From positions 1 to 45,588 of the forward strand of contig CAZLGQ010000002.1 of the NCBI GenBank assembly GCA_964559575.1: 45,588 nt of DNA, given 5' to 3'. Below are positions 7,849 through 15,142 of the stretch, piece by piece. Origin of the DNA: SKVL01 sp964559575 (GTDB taxonomy: Bacteria > Patescibacteriota > Minisyncoccia > Phycocordibacterales > CSBR16-193). Under the pieces are notes generated by a model that ran no database searches, was not told where the DNA came from, and was given only the letters and a program-made list of their open reading frames with translations. Made by a program: the position numbers and the translations under genes. How positions within the stretch are numbered: the stretch's first letter is position 1; each line of letters begins with the position of its first letter.

Positions 7849-8020
7849 CAGGTAGTCGCGGTGCCACCTTGCTTTACCGATCTGGTTATTATTATCGGTG
7901 TCTCAACCGCTTAAACGGTTTTAAGCTATAACGGGCTTATCCCGGAGGGATCTACTTTTTGCGATAAGCAAATTTCTGCCCTCGGCTCGGCTGAGTCAGC
8001 AGCGTCTTAGCCTTTAACTT
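7791..8020 (-). promoter_or_regulatory. T-box riboswitch leader of aspS (tRNA-Asp sensing)
   Basis: The minus strand carries the T-box core AAGGTGGCACCGCG at 7870-7857. By hand folding, stem I closes by pairing GCTAAGACG (near 8014-8004) with CGTTATAGC (near 7932-7924). On its 3' side an internal loop holds a GAU triplet (7941-7939) followed by A, which would be the specifier for Asp. ACCGAT/ATCGGT forms stem III. The antiterminator pairs GCAAGG (7872-7867) with CCTTGC (7842-7837), and this arm overlaps the terminator stem, so the two are exclusive. UGGC in the core would pair with a tRNA ending GCCA, that is discriminator G, as in tRNA-Asp. Predicted action: uncharged tRNA-Asp allows read-through into aspS. 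The core is certain; the stem I drawing is less so. Confidence 0.9.
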
Positions 8021-8025
8021 AATTT

Positions 8026-8054
8026 AGATTAGCAGATCTTTTTAAATTTAGCAA
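8026..8054 (-). promoter_or_regulatory. Possible promoter of the aspS T-box leader
   Basis: On the minus strand TTGCTA (8054-8049) and TAATCT (8031-8026) are 17 bp apart. Initiation near 8018 would start the RNA right at the base of stem I. The -10 match is weak (3 of 6). Confidence 0.35.
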
Positions 8055-8081
8055 TATAAAAAATATTTTTAAAATTAAAAT

Positions 8082-8115
8082 AAAAATCTCCACTTATAAC
8101 AAAGTGGAGATTTTT
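8082..8115 (-). terminator. Intrinsic terminator of the fermentation operon
   Basis: Perfect 14-bp stem (8082-8095 with 8102-8115), 6-nt loop, with T-runs on both sides. It follows the porB-like stop codon by about 20 bp on the minus strand and separates this long operon from the aspS unit. Confidence 0.85.
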
Positions 8116-8135
8116 AATTTTTTAAATTATTGATA

Positions 8136-8945
8136 TTACTTGCTTTTTTCCAGTATTTCTTCTAAGTTTACGGAGTGAATATCACCTAACTGTTCTTCGT
8201 AAGTAGGTTTTTCGTTTTTATAAAAAAGACCCAAAGGAATGTTACCATCACCGTCGTAAACCCATTCTCTTGATCTTTCTTTGGCTTCTTCAAGAGGAAG
8301 ATCCTCTTTTTCCATTTCATAGCATCTTTCATTATAGTCAGGATAGGTATCATGCCATACAACACAAGGTTGTAAAACTTCTATTAAAGAAAATCCTTTA
8401 TGTTGCATTCCTTCCAGTATCAATCTTTTTAACTGTTTAGGCTTACCCGAATATCCTCTGGCTACAAAAGTGGCGCCTAAAGTTAAACTCAACTCAATTG
8501 GGTTAAGAGGGGTTTCAATACTACCTTCCGGACTAGTGGTACTTACGTAACCTTTAGGACTGGTTGAGGTTGGTTGATTTACTGTAAGGGCGAAAACTCT
8601 GTTATCATGAACTATTACGGTTATGTCTGAATTTCTTTTGGCGGCATGAATAAAGTGTGACATACCTTCATCGTAAGTATCTCCGTCACCAACCATACAC
8701 ACTACATTTAATTCTCTGTTTCCTATTTTTACACCGGTACCAAGAGGTATACTTCTTCCGTGTAGTGCATAAATACTGTTTAGATTCATGTAGTCGGATA
8801 TTTTTCCATGACATCCTATTCCTGATATTAGTACGGTTTTATTTTTATCCATTTCGGATACTGCTTCTTTAAAAGCATTTTGTATGGCAAAATTCCCGCA
8901 ACCCGGGCACCATGTATTTTTTGTAGGTAATATAAGATTGTCCAT
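8136..8945 (-). CDS. porB: 2-oxoacid:ferredoxin oxidoreductase, beta subunit
   Basis: Thiamine-diphosphate-binding beta subunit of an oxygen-sensitive 2-oxoacid:ferredoxin oxidoreductase, which decarboxylates a 2-oxoacid to acyl-CoA and reduces ferredoxin. At 269 residues it has the length of two-subunit enzymes. The four cluster cysteines can be placed: C13 and C16 (WCPGCGN), C45 (GIGCHGK) and C194 (LQPCVVWHD). GDGDTYDEG (86-94) with the following DNRVFALTVNQ is the ThDP and Mg site. It is the last gene of the operon, 10 bp after the alpha subunit. The 2-oxoacid is probably pyruvate, inferred from the acetyl-CoA synthetase and PEP synthase genes alongside; a broader 2-oxoglutarate or mixed specificity is possible. 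Confidence 0.88.
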   Translation of the reverse strand: MDNLILPTKNTWCPGCGNFAIQNAFKEAVSEMDKNKTVLISGIGCHGKISDYMNLNSIYALHGRSIPLGTGVKIGNRELNVVCMVGDGDTYDEGMSHFIHAAKRNSDITVIVHDNRVFALTVNQPTSTSPKGYVSTTSPEGSIETPLNPIELSLTLGATFVARGYSGKPKQLKRLILEGMQHKGFSLIEVLQPCVVWHDTYPDYNERCYEMEKEDLPLEEAKERSREWVYDGDGNIPLGLFYKNEKPTYEEQLGDIHSVNLEEILEKSK

Positions 8946-8955
8946 ATATATTTTT

Positions 8956-10608
8956 TTAGATATTTATTTTTTCTTCTAATTTTTCAGATAAATATTCAAC
9001 CGTAAAAGGTCTTGCATCGTATTTTAATATTTTTTCATCAACTTCTATACCGTTTTCTTTCATAACCTGTGCCAGCTGTCCTTTGGAGTTAAGTTCTACA
9101 CAGATAACCTTTTCCATTCCACTTAAAGCTTCTTTCATTTTTTGCTCAGGAAATGGTTGTAAAACCAATGGTTGTATTAACTTTACATTTTTATTTCTAC
9201 TTGCTTCCATAACCGCTCCCTTTGTTGATCCCCAAAAAACAACCGCTACTGAACCTTCACCATAAGATTTAACGGTTTCTAATATATCAAGTTCTTCTTT
9301 TAGTTTTTCTTTTTTACGCATTCTTTTATTTACCATTTCTTCGGTTTCTTCCGGTATTTCTGTTGAAATACCATCTTTAGTGTGTTCATATCCGGTAGCT
9401 TTAACAGTAGCTTTACCACCAGGAGGTAGAATAGGGGATATATCCTCTCCGTCATAACGTTTATAATCTTTGGTATCAACTCCTTCTACTATATCTTCTT
9501 TTTCTATTTCATACCTTCCTTCAAGTTCGTAAGTATTTTCAGAAATTTCTTTATCTAAAAGTAAAATTGCAGGCATCTGATGTCTCCATGCTATATTAAG
9601 AGCTTTACCTCCCCAGTAGTATGCTTCATCAGCATCACCCGGTGCAACCACAAATCTTTCCAGGTCTCCGTGACCTGCATTTAAGGCAAAAAGAAGATCA
9701 CCTTGTGCTACATAAGTTGGCACTCCGGTAGCCGGTCCCATTCTTTGACTTAAAACTATTAAAAGAGGGATTTCTGATTGAGCGGAAAAACTTAAACTTT
9801 CTGTCATTAAAGCAAAACCTCCGCCGGAAGTGGAAAGTATTGTCCTTCTCCCTGCATAAGAGGAACCTAAAGCCATACTTATTACTGATATTTCGTTTTC
9901 CGGTTGGCTTGATCTTATTCCTTTAACTTCCGTTAAGAAACTTAATACTCCGGTTGCCGGTGTCATTGGGTATGATATACAACATTCAAGACCGGCTTTT
10001 ATAGCACCGATCGCTACGGCCTTATTTCCGGAAACTAAAGGTAAGGGGTCGTTTCCTGTTTCTATAAGTTCACCTTGGCTTTCGGTTTTATTAAAAGAAA
10101 CTTCAGCAACTTTAAGATTTTTTTCGGTTTCTATACCCAGTTCCTTTCTAAGAACTTCACTTACTTTTTCCCATTTCATTCCTAGTGTTTTTGAAAGTGT
10201 GGATATAAGAGCTGTGTTTTTCATTAATGAAGTTCCTTCAGCTTCTTTTATTATTTCATCTGTATTAACTTTTATTATTTCTAAACTTTTATTTTCAAGT
10301 GTCTCCTCTTTGACTAATGCAGGATCACATATTATAGCTCCTCCTTCCTTTATTTTATCTTTATGTTTTAGGACAGTATCCTCATTTAAGGCTAATAGAT
10401 AATCTATTTTTTCTTTTTTAGCTTCAACTTTTCTGTCAGAAGAGATTGATATCTGTGAAAAGTTATGGCCTCCTCTTATAAGAGAGTGATAGTCTTCATG
10501 TATAAAAACTCTAAAACCGTGAGAGTTAAAAAGTTTACCGATAATAAGACCGGCTTTTTTGGAACCGTCTCCGGCTGCTCCTCCTACTATTATTTGAAAG
10601 TTATCCAT
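8956..10608 (-). CDS. porA: 2-oxoacid:ferredoxin oxidoreductase, fused gamma-alpha subunit
   Basis: Large subunit of 550 residues. The N-terminal part (to about 180) is the gamma domain, opening with IIVGGAAGDGSKKAG and a GGHNFSQI segment. The alpha (pyrimidine-binding) domain starts at GNKAVAIGAIKAGLECC with YPMTPATG, and a transketolase-C-like domain ends the protein (VAVVFWGSTKGAV region). This gamma-alpha fusion plus separate beta is the two-subunit KorAB/archaeal type. There is no ferredoxin-like delta domain inside; the small ferredoxin encoded just upstream in the operon is the natural electron acceptor. It acts in the cytoplasm. Naming after pyruvate follows from the context rather than from residues in the active site. 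Confidence 0.87.
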   Translation of the reverse strand: MDNFQIIVGGAAGDGSKKAGLIIGKLFNSHGFRVFIHEDYHSLIRGGHNFSQISISSDRKVEAKKEKIDYLLALNEDTVLKHKDKIKEGGAIICDPALVKEETLENKSLEIIKVNTDEIIKEAEGTSLMKNTALISTLSKTLGMKWEKVSEVLRKELGIETEKNLKVAEVSFNKTESQGELIETGNDPLPLVSGNKAVAIGAIKAGLECCISYPMTPATGVLSFLTEVKGIRSSQPENEISVISMALGSSYAGRRTILSTSGGGFALMTESLSFSAQSEIPLLIVLSQRMGPATGVPTYVAQGDLLFALNAGHGDLERFVVAPGDADEAYYWGGKALNIAWRHQMPAILLLDKEISENTYELEGRYEIEKEDIVEGVDTKDYKRYDGEDISPILPPGGKATVKATGYEHTKDGISTEIPEETEEMVNKRMRKKEKLKEELDILETVKSYGEGSVAVVFWGSTKGAVMEASRNKNVKLIQPLVLQPFPEQKMKEALSGMEKVICVELNSKGQLAQVMKENGIEVDEKILKYDARPFTVEYLSEKLEEKINI

Positions 10609-10655
10609 AATAAAATGAACATATTAATTTTTAATTTTTTTTAATAAACAAGAGA

Positions 10656-10871
10656 TCATTCAACTTTTATACATTGAACAGGACAACTTTCAGATGCGCT
10701 TGTATTACATCCTGCTTCTTCTACTTCCAGCTCATAAACATCATCTTCTTTTTGTTCACTGTTTTTTAAAACAGCTTTGTTGTCGTCACTCATTTCCCAA
10801 AATTCCGGGCAGACAGAAGCACAAACTCCACATCCTATACATTTATCTTTTTCAAAAATTATTTTACTCAT
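10656..10871 (-). CDS. Ferredoxin, single [4Fe-4S] type
   Basis: A 71-residue acidic ferredoxin. Cluster ligands are C11, C14 and C17 (CIGCGVC) and C63 (ESCPVQC, cysteine followed by proline). Two further cysteines, C21 and C55, sit where single-cluster ferredoxins such as that of Pyrococcus have a disulfide in place of a second cluster; C67 is extra. It should carry electrons from the oxidoreductase encoded directly downstream. Its ATG lies inside the 3' end of the alpha acetyl-CoA synthetase gene (8-bp overlap), linking supply of the acceptor to both enzymes. Confidence 0.9.
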   Translation of the reverse strand: MSKIIFEKDKCIGCGVCASVCPEFWEMSDDNKAVLKNSEQKEDDVYELEVEEAGCNTSASESCPVQCIKVE

Positions 10872-12189
10872 GTTTTTTACTTAAAACTTTTAATGCTTGG
10901 GAAGCTTCAAGAGGATCTTGGTAGTTGGGTATTTTGTTTTCTTCTAAAATGGAAATAGCTTTTTTTGTTTCTTCACCTTTTCCCATAAAATTAGTTACAA
11001 TTGTTTTTTTGTGCTTCTCTTGAGCTTCTATAATTATTTTAGCATTCTTTTCCGGTTCGGTCATGATTTGCAGGGTCTGGATAACTACCAGAGCACCAAT
11101 GTTTTTTTGTTTTAATACCGATTCTATGGCTATTTTATATCTTTCGGCATCTGCATCTCCAACTATATCAAGGGGATTGCTTGCTGAATAACCCGGATGC
11201 ATGGATTCTTGCATAAGAGAAAGTGTGTTTTCTTCTAATTCGGGTAAAAATTCGTCTTCAAGATAATCGGTCATTAAAACACCAATTCCTCCTCCGTTTG
11301 TTATTATTCCTATACCTCCTTCAAATTGATTTTGCCATGAAAGGGCTTTGGATGAATTGAAAAGTTCTTTTAAAGAAAAAACTTCAAAAGCTCCTGACTG
11401 TTTTATAGCAGCGGAAAAAACTTTTGATTCTCCTGCTAATGAACCGGTGTGTGAAGAAACAGCCTTTTGAGATCTTTCACTTTTTCCACCCTTTATGACC
11501 AGTATGGGTTTTTTAGTTTCCTTTATTGTGTTGTATAGGTCTCTTCCGTCTTTTAAACCTTCTATGTATAAGGATATAACATCTGTTTCTTTATCTTCAT
11601 CTGCCCATTTGATGTAATCAACCAAAGAAAGACCCGCTGCATTACCGGGTGAAACTAAAAAAGAAAATCCGTAATTCTCTTCTGTAGATCCGTCAATTAC
11701 TGAGTCTATTAAGGCACCGGATTGAGATATAAAAGCTATTCCTCCGGCCTTTGGGGTTTGGGGGGCAAAAGAAGCATTTAATTTACTGGAAGGTCTTACT
11801 ATTCCCAAACAGTTCGGACCAATTAAAGATATGTTTTTTTCTTTTAATATATTAACTATCTGTTCTTCTTCTTTTTTACCTTTTTCTCCCATCTCTCCAA
11901 ATCCGGCTGATATTATGATCACACCTCCGACATTTTTTTCCGCACACTGTTTAACAACATCAACGACTCCTTTTTGAGGAATAGCTATGACAGATAGATC
12001 AATATCTTCAGGTACTGATGTTATGTCCGGGTATGTTTTTAAACCCATAACACTTTCTTGGTTGGGGTTAATTGGAAATATTTTTCTATTTTGGTTTAAA
12101 AGGTTTTCCATCAAACCTCTACCTACCGATTTTTCTTTTTCGGTAGCACCTATAACTGCTACTGTTTGGGGATTTAGAAAGTTTTTCAT
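10864..12189 (-). CDS. acdA: ADP-forming acetate-CoA ligase, alpha subunit
   Basis: Large subunit of the ADP-forming acetyl-CoA synthetase, which converts acetyl-CoA, ADP and phosphate to acetate, CoA and ATP. In its 441 residues one sees an N-terminal CoA-binding Rossmann domain (AVIGATEKEKSVG, residues 11-23), a succinyl-CoA-ligase-like domain (GGIAFISQSGALID), and the phosphorylated histidine H247 in SSHTGSLAG. The enzyme is typical of archaea and of several fermenting bacterial lineages, including CPR. The gene overlaps the beta-subunit gene by 4 bp and the ferredoxin gene by 8 bp. Specificity among acyl-CoAs cannot be read from sequence. Confidence 0.9.
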   Translation of the reverse strand: MKNFLNPQTVAVIGATEKEKSVGRGLMENLLNQNRKIFPINPNQESVMGLKTYPDITSVPEDIDLSVIAIPQKGVVDVVKQCAEKNVGGVIIISAGFGEMGEKGKKEEEQIVNILKEKNISLIGPNCLGIVRPSSKLNASFAPQTPKAGGIAFISQSGALIDSVIDGSTEENYGFSFLVSPGNAAGLSLVDYIKWADEDKETDVISLYIEGLKDGRDLYNTIKETKKPILVIKGGKSERSQKAVSSHTGSLAGESKVFSAAIKQSGAFEVFSLKELFNSSKALSWQNQFEGGIGIITNGGGIGVLMTDYLEDEFLPELEENTLSLMQESMHPGYSASNPLDIVGDADAERYKIAIESVLKQKNIGALVVIQTLQIMTEPEKNAKIIIEAQEKHKKTIVTNFMGKGEETKKAISILEENKIPNYQDPLEASQALKVLSKKHE

Positions 12190-12800
12190 ATTATTAATTT
12201 AACATCGCAAACTAAAGAAGTGTCTTTTGCTAAAACCGGATTGAAATCAATTTCTTTTATTTGAGATTCTTCTTGAAGAAGTAGGGAGGTTCTTACCAAA
12301 ATTTCTGCGAGAGCTTCTTTATTTACAACCGGTCTACCTCTAAAACCTTCCAATAGTTTTTTTCCTTTTATTTCTTCTATCATTTCCATAGCGGTTTCCG
12401 TATTTAATGGAGATAGTCTAAAAACAGTATCTTTATATATCTCAACTAAAATACCACCTAAACCTATCATTACAGTTGGTCCAAATACTTCATCTCTTTT
12501 ACCGCCTATGATTATCTCTTCACCTTCAATTTGCTTTTGCACTAGTATTGAACTTTTTTCTATTTTAAAAAGATCATCAAAAGCTTTTTCGGCTTCTTCT
12601 TTTGTTTTTATTCCGGTTATCACCCCTCCTATTTCGGTTTTGTGAGCTTTTTCTTTAGAATCTATTTTCATTACTATAGGAAGATCAAGTTCTTTTAAAA
12701 CAGAGTCAAGATCTTTTTTGTTTTTTATAACAAAACTTTTCACCAAAGGAATATTATATTTTTCCAGCGTCTCTTGACTTTGTTTGAAGTTTAAAAGCAT
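12186..12800 (-). CDS. acdB: ADP-forming acetate-CoA ligase, beta subunit
   Basis: ATP-grasp subunit of 204 residues, slightly short for the family (about 230). The HKTEIGGV segment (His near 54) matches the second phospho-histidine known in the Pyrococcus enzyme; IIIGGKRDEVFGPTVMIGLGG and EIDFNPVL are ATP-grasp signatures for nucleotide and metal binding. With the alpha subunit it makes ATP from the phosphate carried between the two histidines. The ATG at 12800 follows an 85-bp gap holding a hairpin, so this gene may have its own transcript level relative to enolase. No Shine-Dalgarno sequence is seen. Confidence 0.9.
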   Translation of the reverse strand: MLLNFKQSQETLEKYNIPLVKSFVIKNKKDLDSVLKELDLPIVMKIDSKEKAHKTEIGGVITGIKTKEEAEKAFDDLFKIEKSSILVQKQIEGEEIIIGGKRDEVFGPTVMIGLGGILVEIYKDTVFRLSPLNTETAMEMIEEIKGKKLLEGFRGRPVVNKEALAEILVRTSLLLQEESQIKEIDFNPVLAKDTSLVCDVKLII

Positions 12801-12830
12801 TGATTTGTACTAAGTTATAGATTCATACTA

Positions 12831-12856
12831 TTAAAATGACCATACTATCATTTTAA
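12831..12856. repeat. 9-bp inverted repeat between eno and acdB
   Basis: Arms 12831-12839 and 12848-12856 (TTAAAATGA/TCATTTTAA) with an 8-nt loop, in the widest gap of the operon. There is no T-run after it on the minus strand, so it looks more like an mRNA processing or stability element, or an operator, than a terminator. Confidence 0.4.
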
Positions 12857-12885
12857 CATAAAGATACTTTTTTAGATCTTAACAT

Positions 12886-14127
12886 TTATCTTCTGAAAAG
12901 TTCTTCTTCTATTCTTAAAAGTTCATTATATTTTGCTGTTCTTTCTCCTCTTGCCGGAGCGCCAAATTTTATCATCGGTACATTAGCAGCCACCGCTATA
13001 TGAGATATGCTTACATCTTCTGTTTCACCTGATCGGTGAGAAACAATAGGGGATATACCTGAATAAAAGGCTGTTTTTATAGCGGTTAATGTTTCAGTTA
13101 GGGTACCTATTTGATTGGGTTTAATTATTACTCCCTTTGTTGATTTTTCCTGTCCTGATTTTTCTATTTTTTCGGGATCAGTTACTAAAAAGTCATCTCC
13201 AACTATAGTTACTTTATCACCAATAAGTTGGTTGATGTTTATAAAACCTTCCTTATCTTTTTCGTTTAAAGGATCTTCAATAGATATCATTGGATATTTA
13301 TCTGTTAGATCTTTTATTTTTGATATAAAAACACTTTTTTCTAAATACTCTCCGTTGTATAAATATTTTTCTTCTTTACTTATTTCATTAGCGGCAATAT
13401 CAAGTGCTAATTCATAATCCTCTCCGGCGATGTAACCTATATTTTCACTCGCTTCTATTATTAACTCAAGAGCTTCTTCATTTTTTTCAAGAGTTGGAGC
13501 AAAACCACCCTCATCACCAACTGAAGTTTTTAACCCTTTTTTATTTAATAATTTTTTTAGAGATTGATATATTTCTACCCCACACTTTAGTGATCCACTA
13601 AAGGTTTCCTTGGAGGGAACGATCATAAACTCTTGAAAAGAAAGACCGCTATCGGCATGAACACCTCCGTTTAGAATATTAAACATTGGTTTGGGCATAC
13701 TTTTACTTTCGGCAAACTCTTCTTTTAAATGTAGGTATAAAGGAATTTTTTTGTGATTAGCTAATGATACGGAATAGGACAGAGATAGTGCTAAAATAGT
13801 ATTAGCTCCCAGATGACTTTTATTAGTAGTTCCATCAATTTCTATTAACTTTTCGTCCAATTCTTTTTGTGTAAAACTTTTATTAACAATACTATCTTTT
13901 ATCTTTCCTTCTGTGTATTCAATAGCTAAAGAAACACCTTTTCCGTTGTAGTTTTTAAGGTCTTCGTCTCTTAATTCTTTTGCTTCAGTTTCACCGGTTG
14001 AAGCTCCTGAGGGAACAGCAGCTCTTCCCATGGAACCGTCTTCTAACTCTATGTCAGTTTCAATGGTTGGTACCGCTCTTGAATCTATTATTTGGCGTGC
14101 TTTTATGTTTTTTATTTTAGGATACAT
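12886..14127 (-). CDS. eno: Enolase
   Basis: Interconverts 2-phosphoglycerate and phosphoenolpyruvate. The 413 residues are a little short against about 430. Diagnostic segments are present: AVPSGASTGETEA near the N-terminus, SVGDEGGFAPTL, SIEDPLNEKD and VGDDFLVTD with metal-binding acidic residues, the catalytic lysine in IKPNQIGTLTET, and SHRSGETED. In this operon it sits between glycerate 2-kinase (which makes 2-phosphoglycerate) and PEP synthase. It touches the dehydrogenase gene with a 1-bp overlap (TAATG). Confidence 0.97.
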   Translation of the reverse strand: MYPKIKNIKARQIIDSRAVPTIETDIELEDGSMGRAAVPSGASTGETEAKELRDEDLKNYNGKGVSLAIEYTEGKIKDSIVNKSFTQKELDEKLIEIDGTTNKSHLGANTILALSLSYSVSLANHKKIPLYLHLKEEFAESKSMPKPMFNILNGGVHADSGLSFQEFMIVPSKETFSGSLKCGVEIYQSLKKLLNKKGLKTSVGDEGGFAPTLEKNEEALELIIEASENIGYIAGEDYELALDIAANEISKEEKYLYNGEYLEKSVFISKIKDLTDKYPMISIEDPLNEKDKEGFININQLIGDKVTIVGDDFLVTDPEKIEKSGQEKSTKGVIIKPNQIGTLTETLTAIKTAFYSGISPIVSHRSGETEDVSISHIAVAANVPMIKFGAPARGERTAKYNELLRIEEELFRR

Positions 14128-15128
14128 TATTCTACTTTATTAACTGGGTCACCTTCTATGAATTTTATAATGTTTTCTATTGTAGTTTCTTGTATTCTAA
14201 AAAAAGCCTCTCTTGTATTAAAGGCGTTGTGTGGAGTTATTAAGACTTTTGGATGATTAATTAGATACTGATTGGAAAGAAGTGTCTGTAGTAATTCGGA
14301 AGAATCAGCCTCCAAACTTTTTTCTTTTCCCAAGAGATCTTCTCTTTCAAGAACATCCAAACCTACTCCCTCAACTATCTCTTCTTTCAGAGCTTTTATT
14401 ATGGCTTTTGTTTCTATTAAACCTCCACGAGAAACATTTATTAAAAATGCACCTTTTTTTATTTCTTTTATATTTTCACAGTTCAACATATGATAAGTGT
14501 GCTGATTTTGAGGTGCATGAATGGTTAAGATATCACTTTTTTGTAGTACTTCATTAAAGTCTTGATAATAGAAACCTAAATTTTCAGCCATTTCAGGTCT
14601 GGGAAAAGGATCAAATGCTAAAACATTCATATTAAACCCTTTAGCTATTTTGATAACATTTATTCCGATACTACCGGTACCGATAACGCCTAATGTTTTT
14701 CCAAAAAGATCAAACCCTCTGAGATTTTCTCTTGAAAACTTCCCTGTTTCTAAAACCTGTTTATGAGCTAAACAGACTTTACGGGATAAATTTAAAATAA
14801 GAGAAAAGGTGTGTTCCGCTACGGTATTCTCACCATAATTAGGGACGTTACAAACGGTTATATCTCTGTCTCTACAGATATTCATGTCTATATTATCAAA
14901 TCCTGTAGATCTTATAGCGATCATTTTAAGAGAAGGGAATTGATCTATTTCTTTTTTTCCTATCTTTCCTTTAAAAAATAAAGAAATAATTTCTATTTTT
15001 TGAGATTCCTCCCAAGGTATTTCTTCCAGTTTTTTATAAAAAGAAACATCTATCCCTTCACCATCCGATAGTTTGGATTTAATATGATCTTGTTCGTAAA
15101 AATTTTTTTGAATGTAAGCTATCTTCAC
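14127..15128 (-). CDS. D-2-hydroxyacid dehydrogenase, probably D-lactate dehydrogenase
   Basis: NAD-dependent D-isomer-specific 2-hydroxyacid dehydrogenase of 333 residues. The nucleotide-binding GVIGTGSIG motif lies near residue 145; the catalytic trio appears as Arg in NVSRGGLIET, Glu in GLDVLERED and His in TPHNAFNT. Overall wording (RSTGFDNID, NYGENTVAEH) is that of the D-lactate dehydrogenase branch, so it would reduce pyruvate to D-lactate and reoxidise NADH. The start is GTG at 15128, just after the ppsA stop; no in-frame ATG fits better. Other 2-oxoacid substrates are possible. Confidence 0.82.
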   Translation of the reverse strand: MKIAYIQKNFYEQDHIKSKLSDGEGIDVSFYKKLEEIPWEESQKIEIISLFFKGKIGKKEIDQFPSLKMIAIRSTGFDNIDMNICRDRDITVCNVPNYGENTVAEHTFSLILNLSRKVCLAHKQVLETGKFSRENLRGFDLFGKTLGVIGTGSIGINVIKIAKGFNMNVLAFDPFPRPEMAENLGFYYQDFNEVLQKSDILTIHAPQNQHTYHMLNCENIKEIKKGAFLINVSRGGLIETKAIIKALKEEIVEGVGLDVLEREDLLGKEKSLEADSSELLQTLLSNQYLINHPKVLITPHNAFNTREAFFRIQETTIENIIKFIEGDPVNKVE

Positions 15129-15142
15129 GGGAAAATTAAGAG

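Noticed and set aside
14272..14557. Plus-strand open frames opposite the dehydrogenase gene
   Set aside because: Shadows of the minus-strand gene, whose catalytic motifs are clear; the opposite frames are low-complexity Leu/Phe/Ser-rich.
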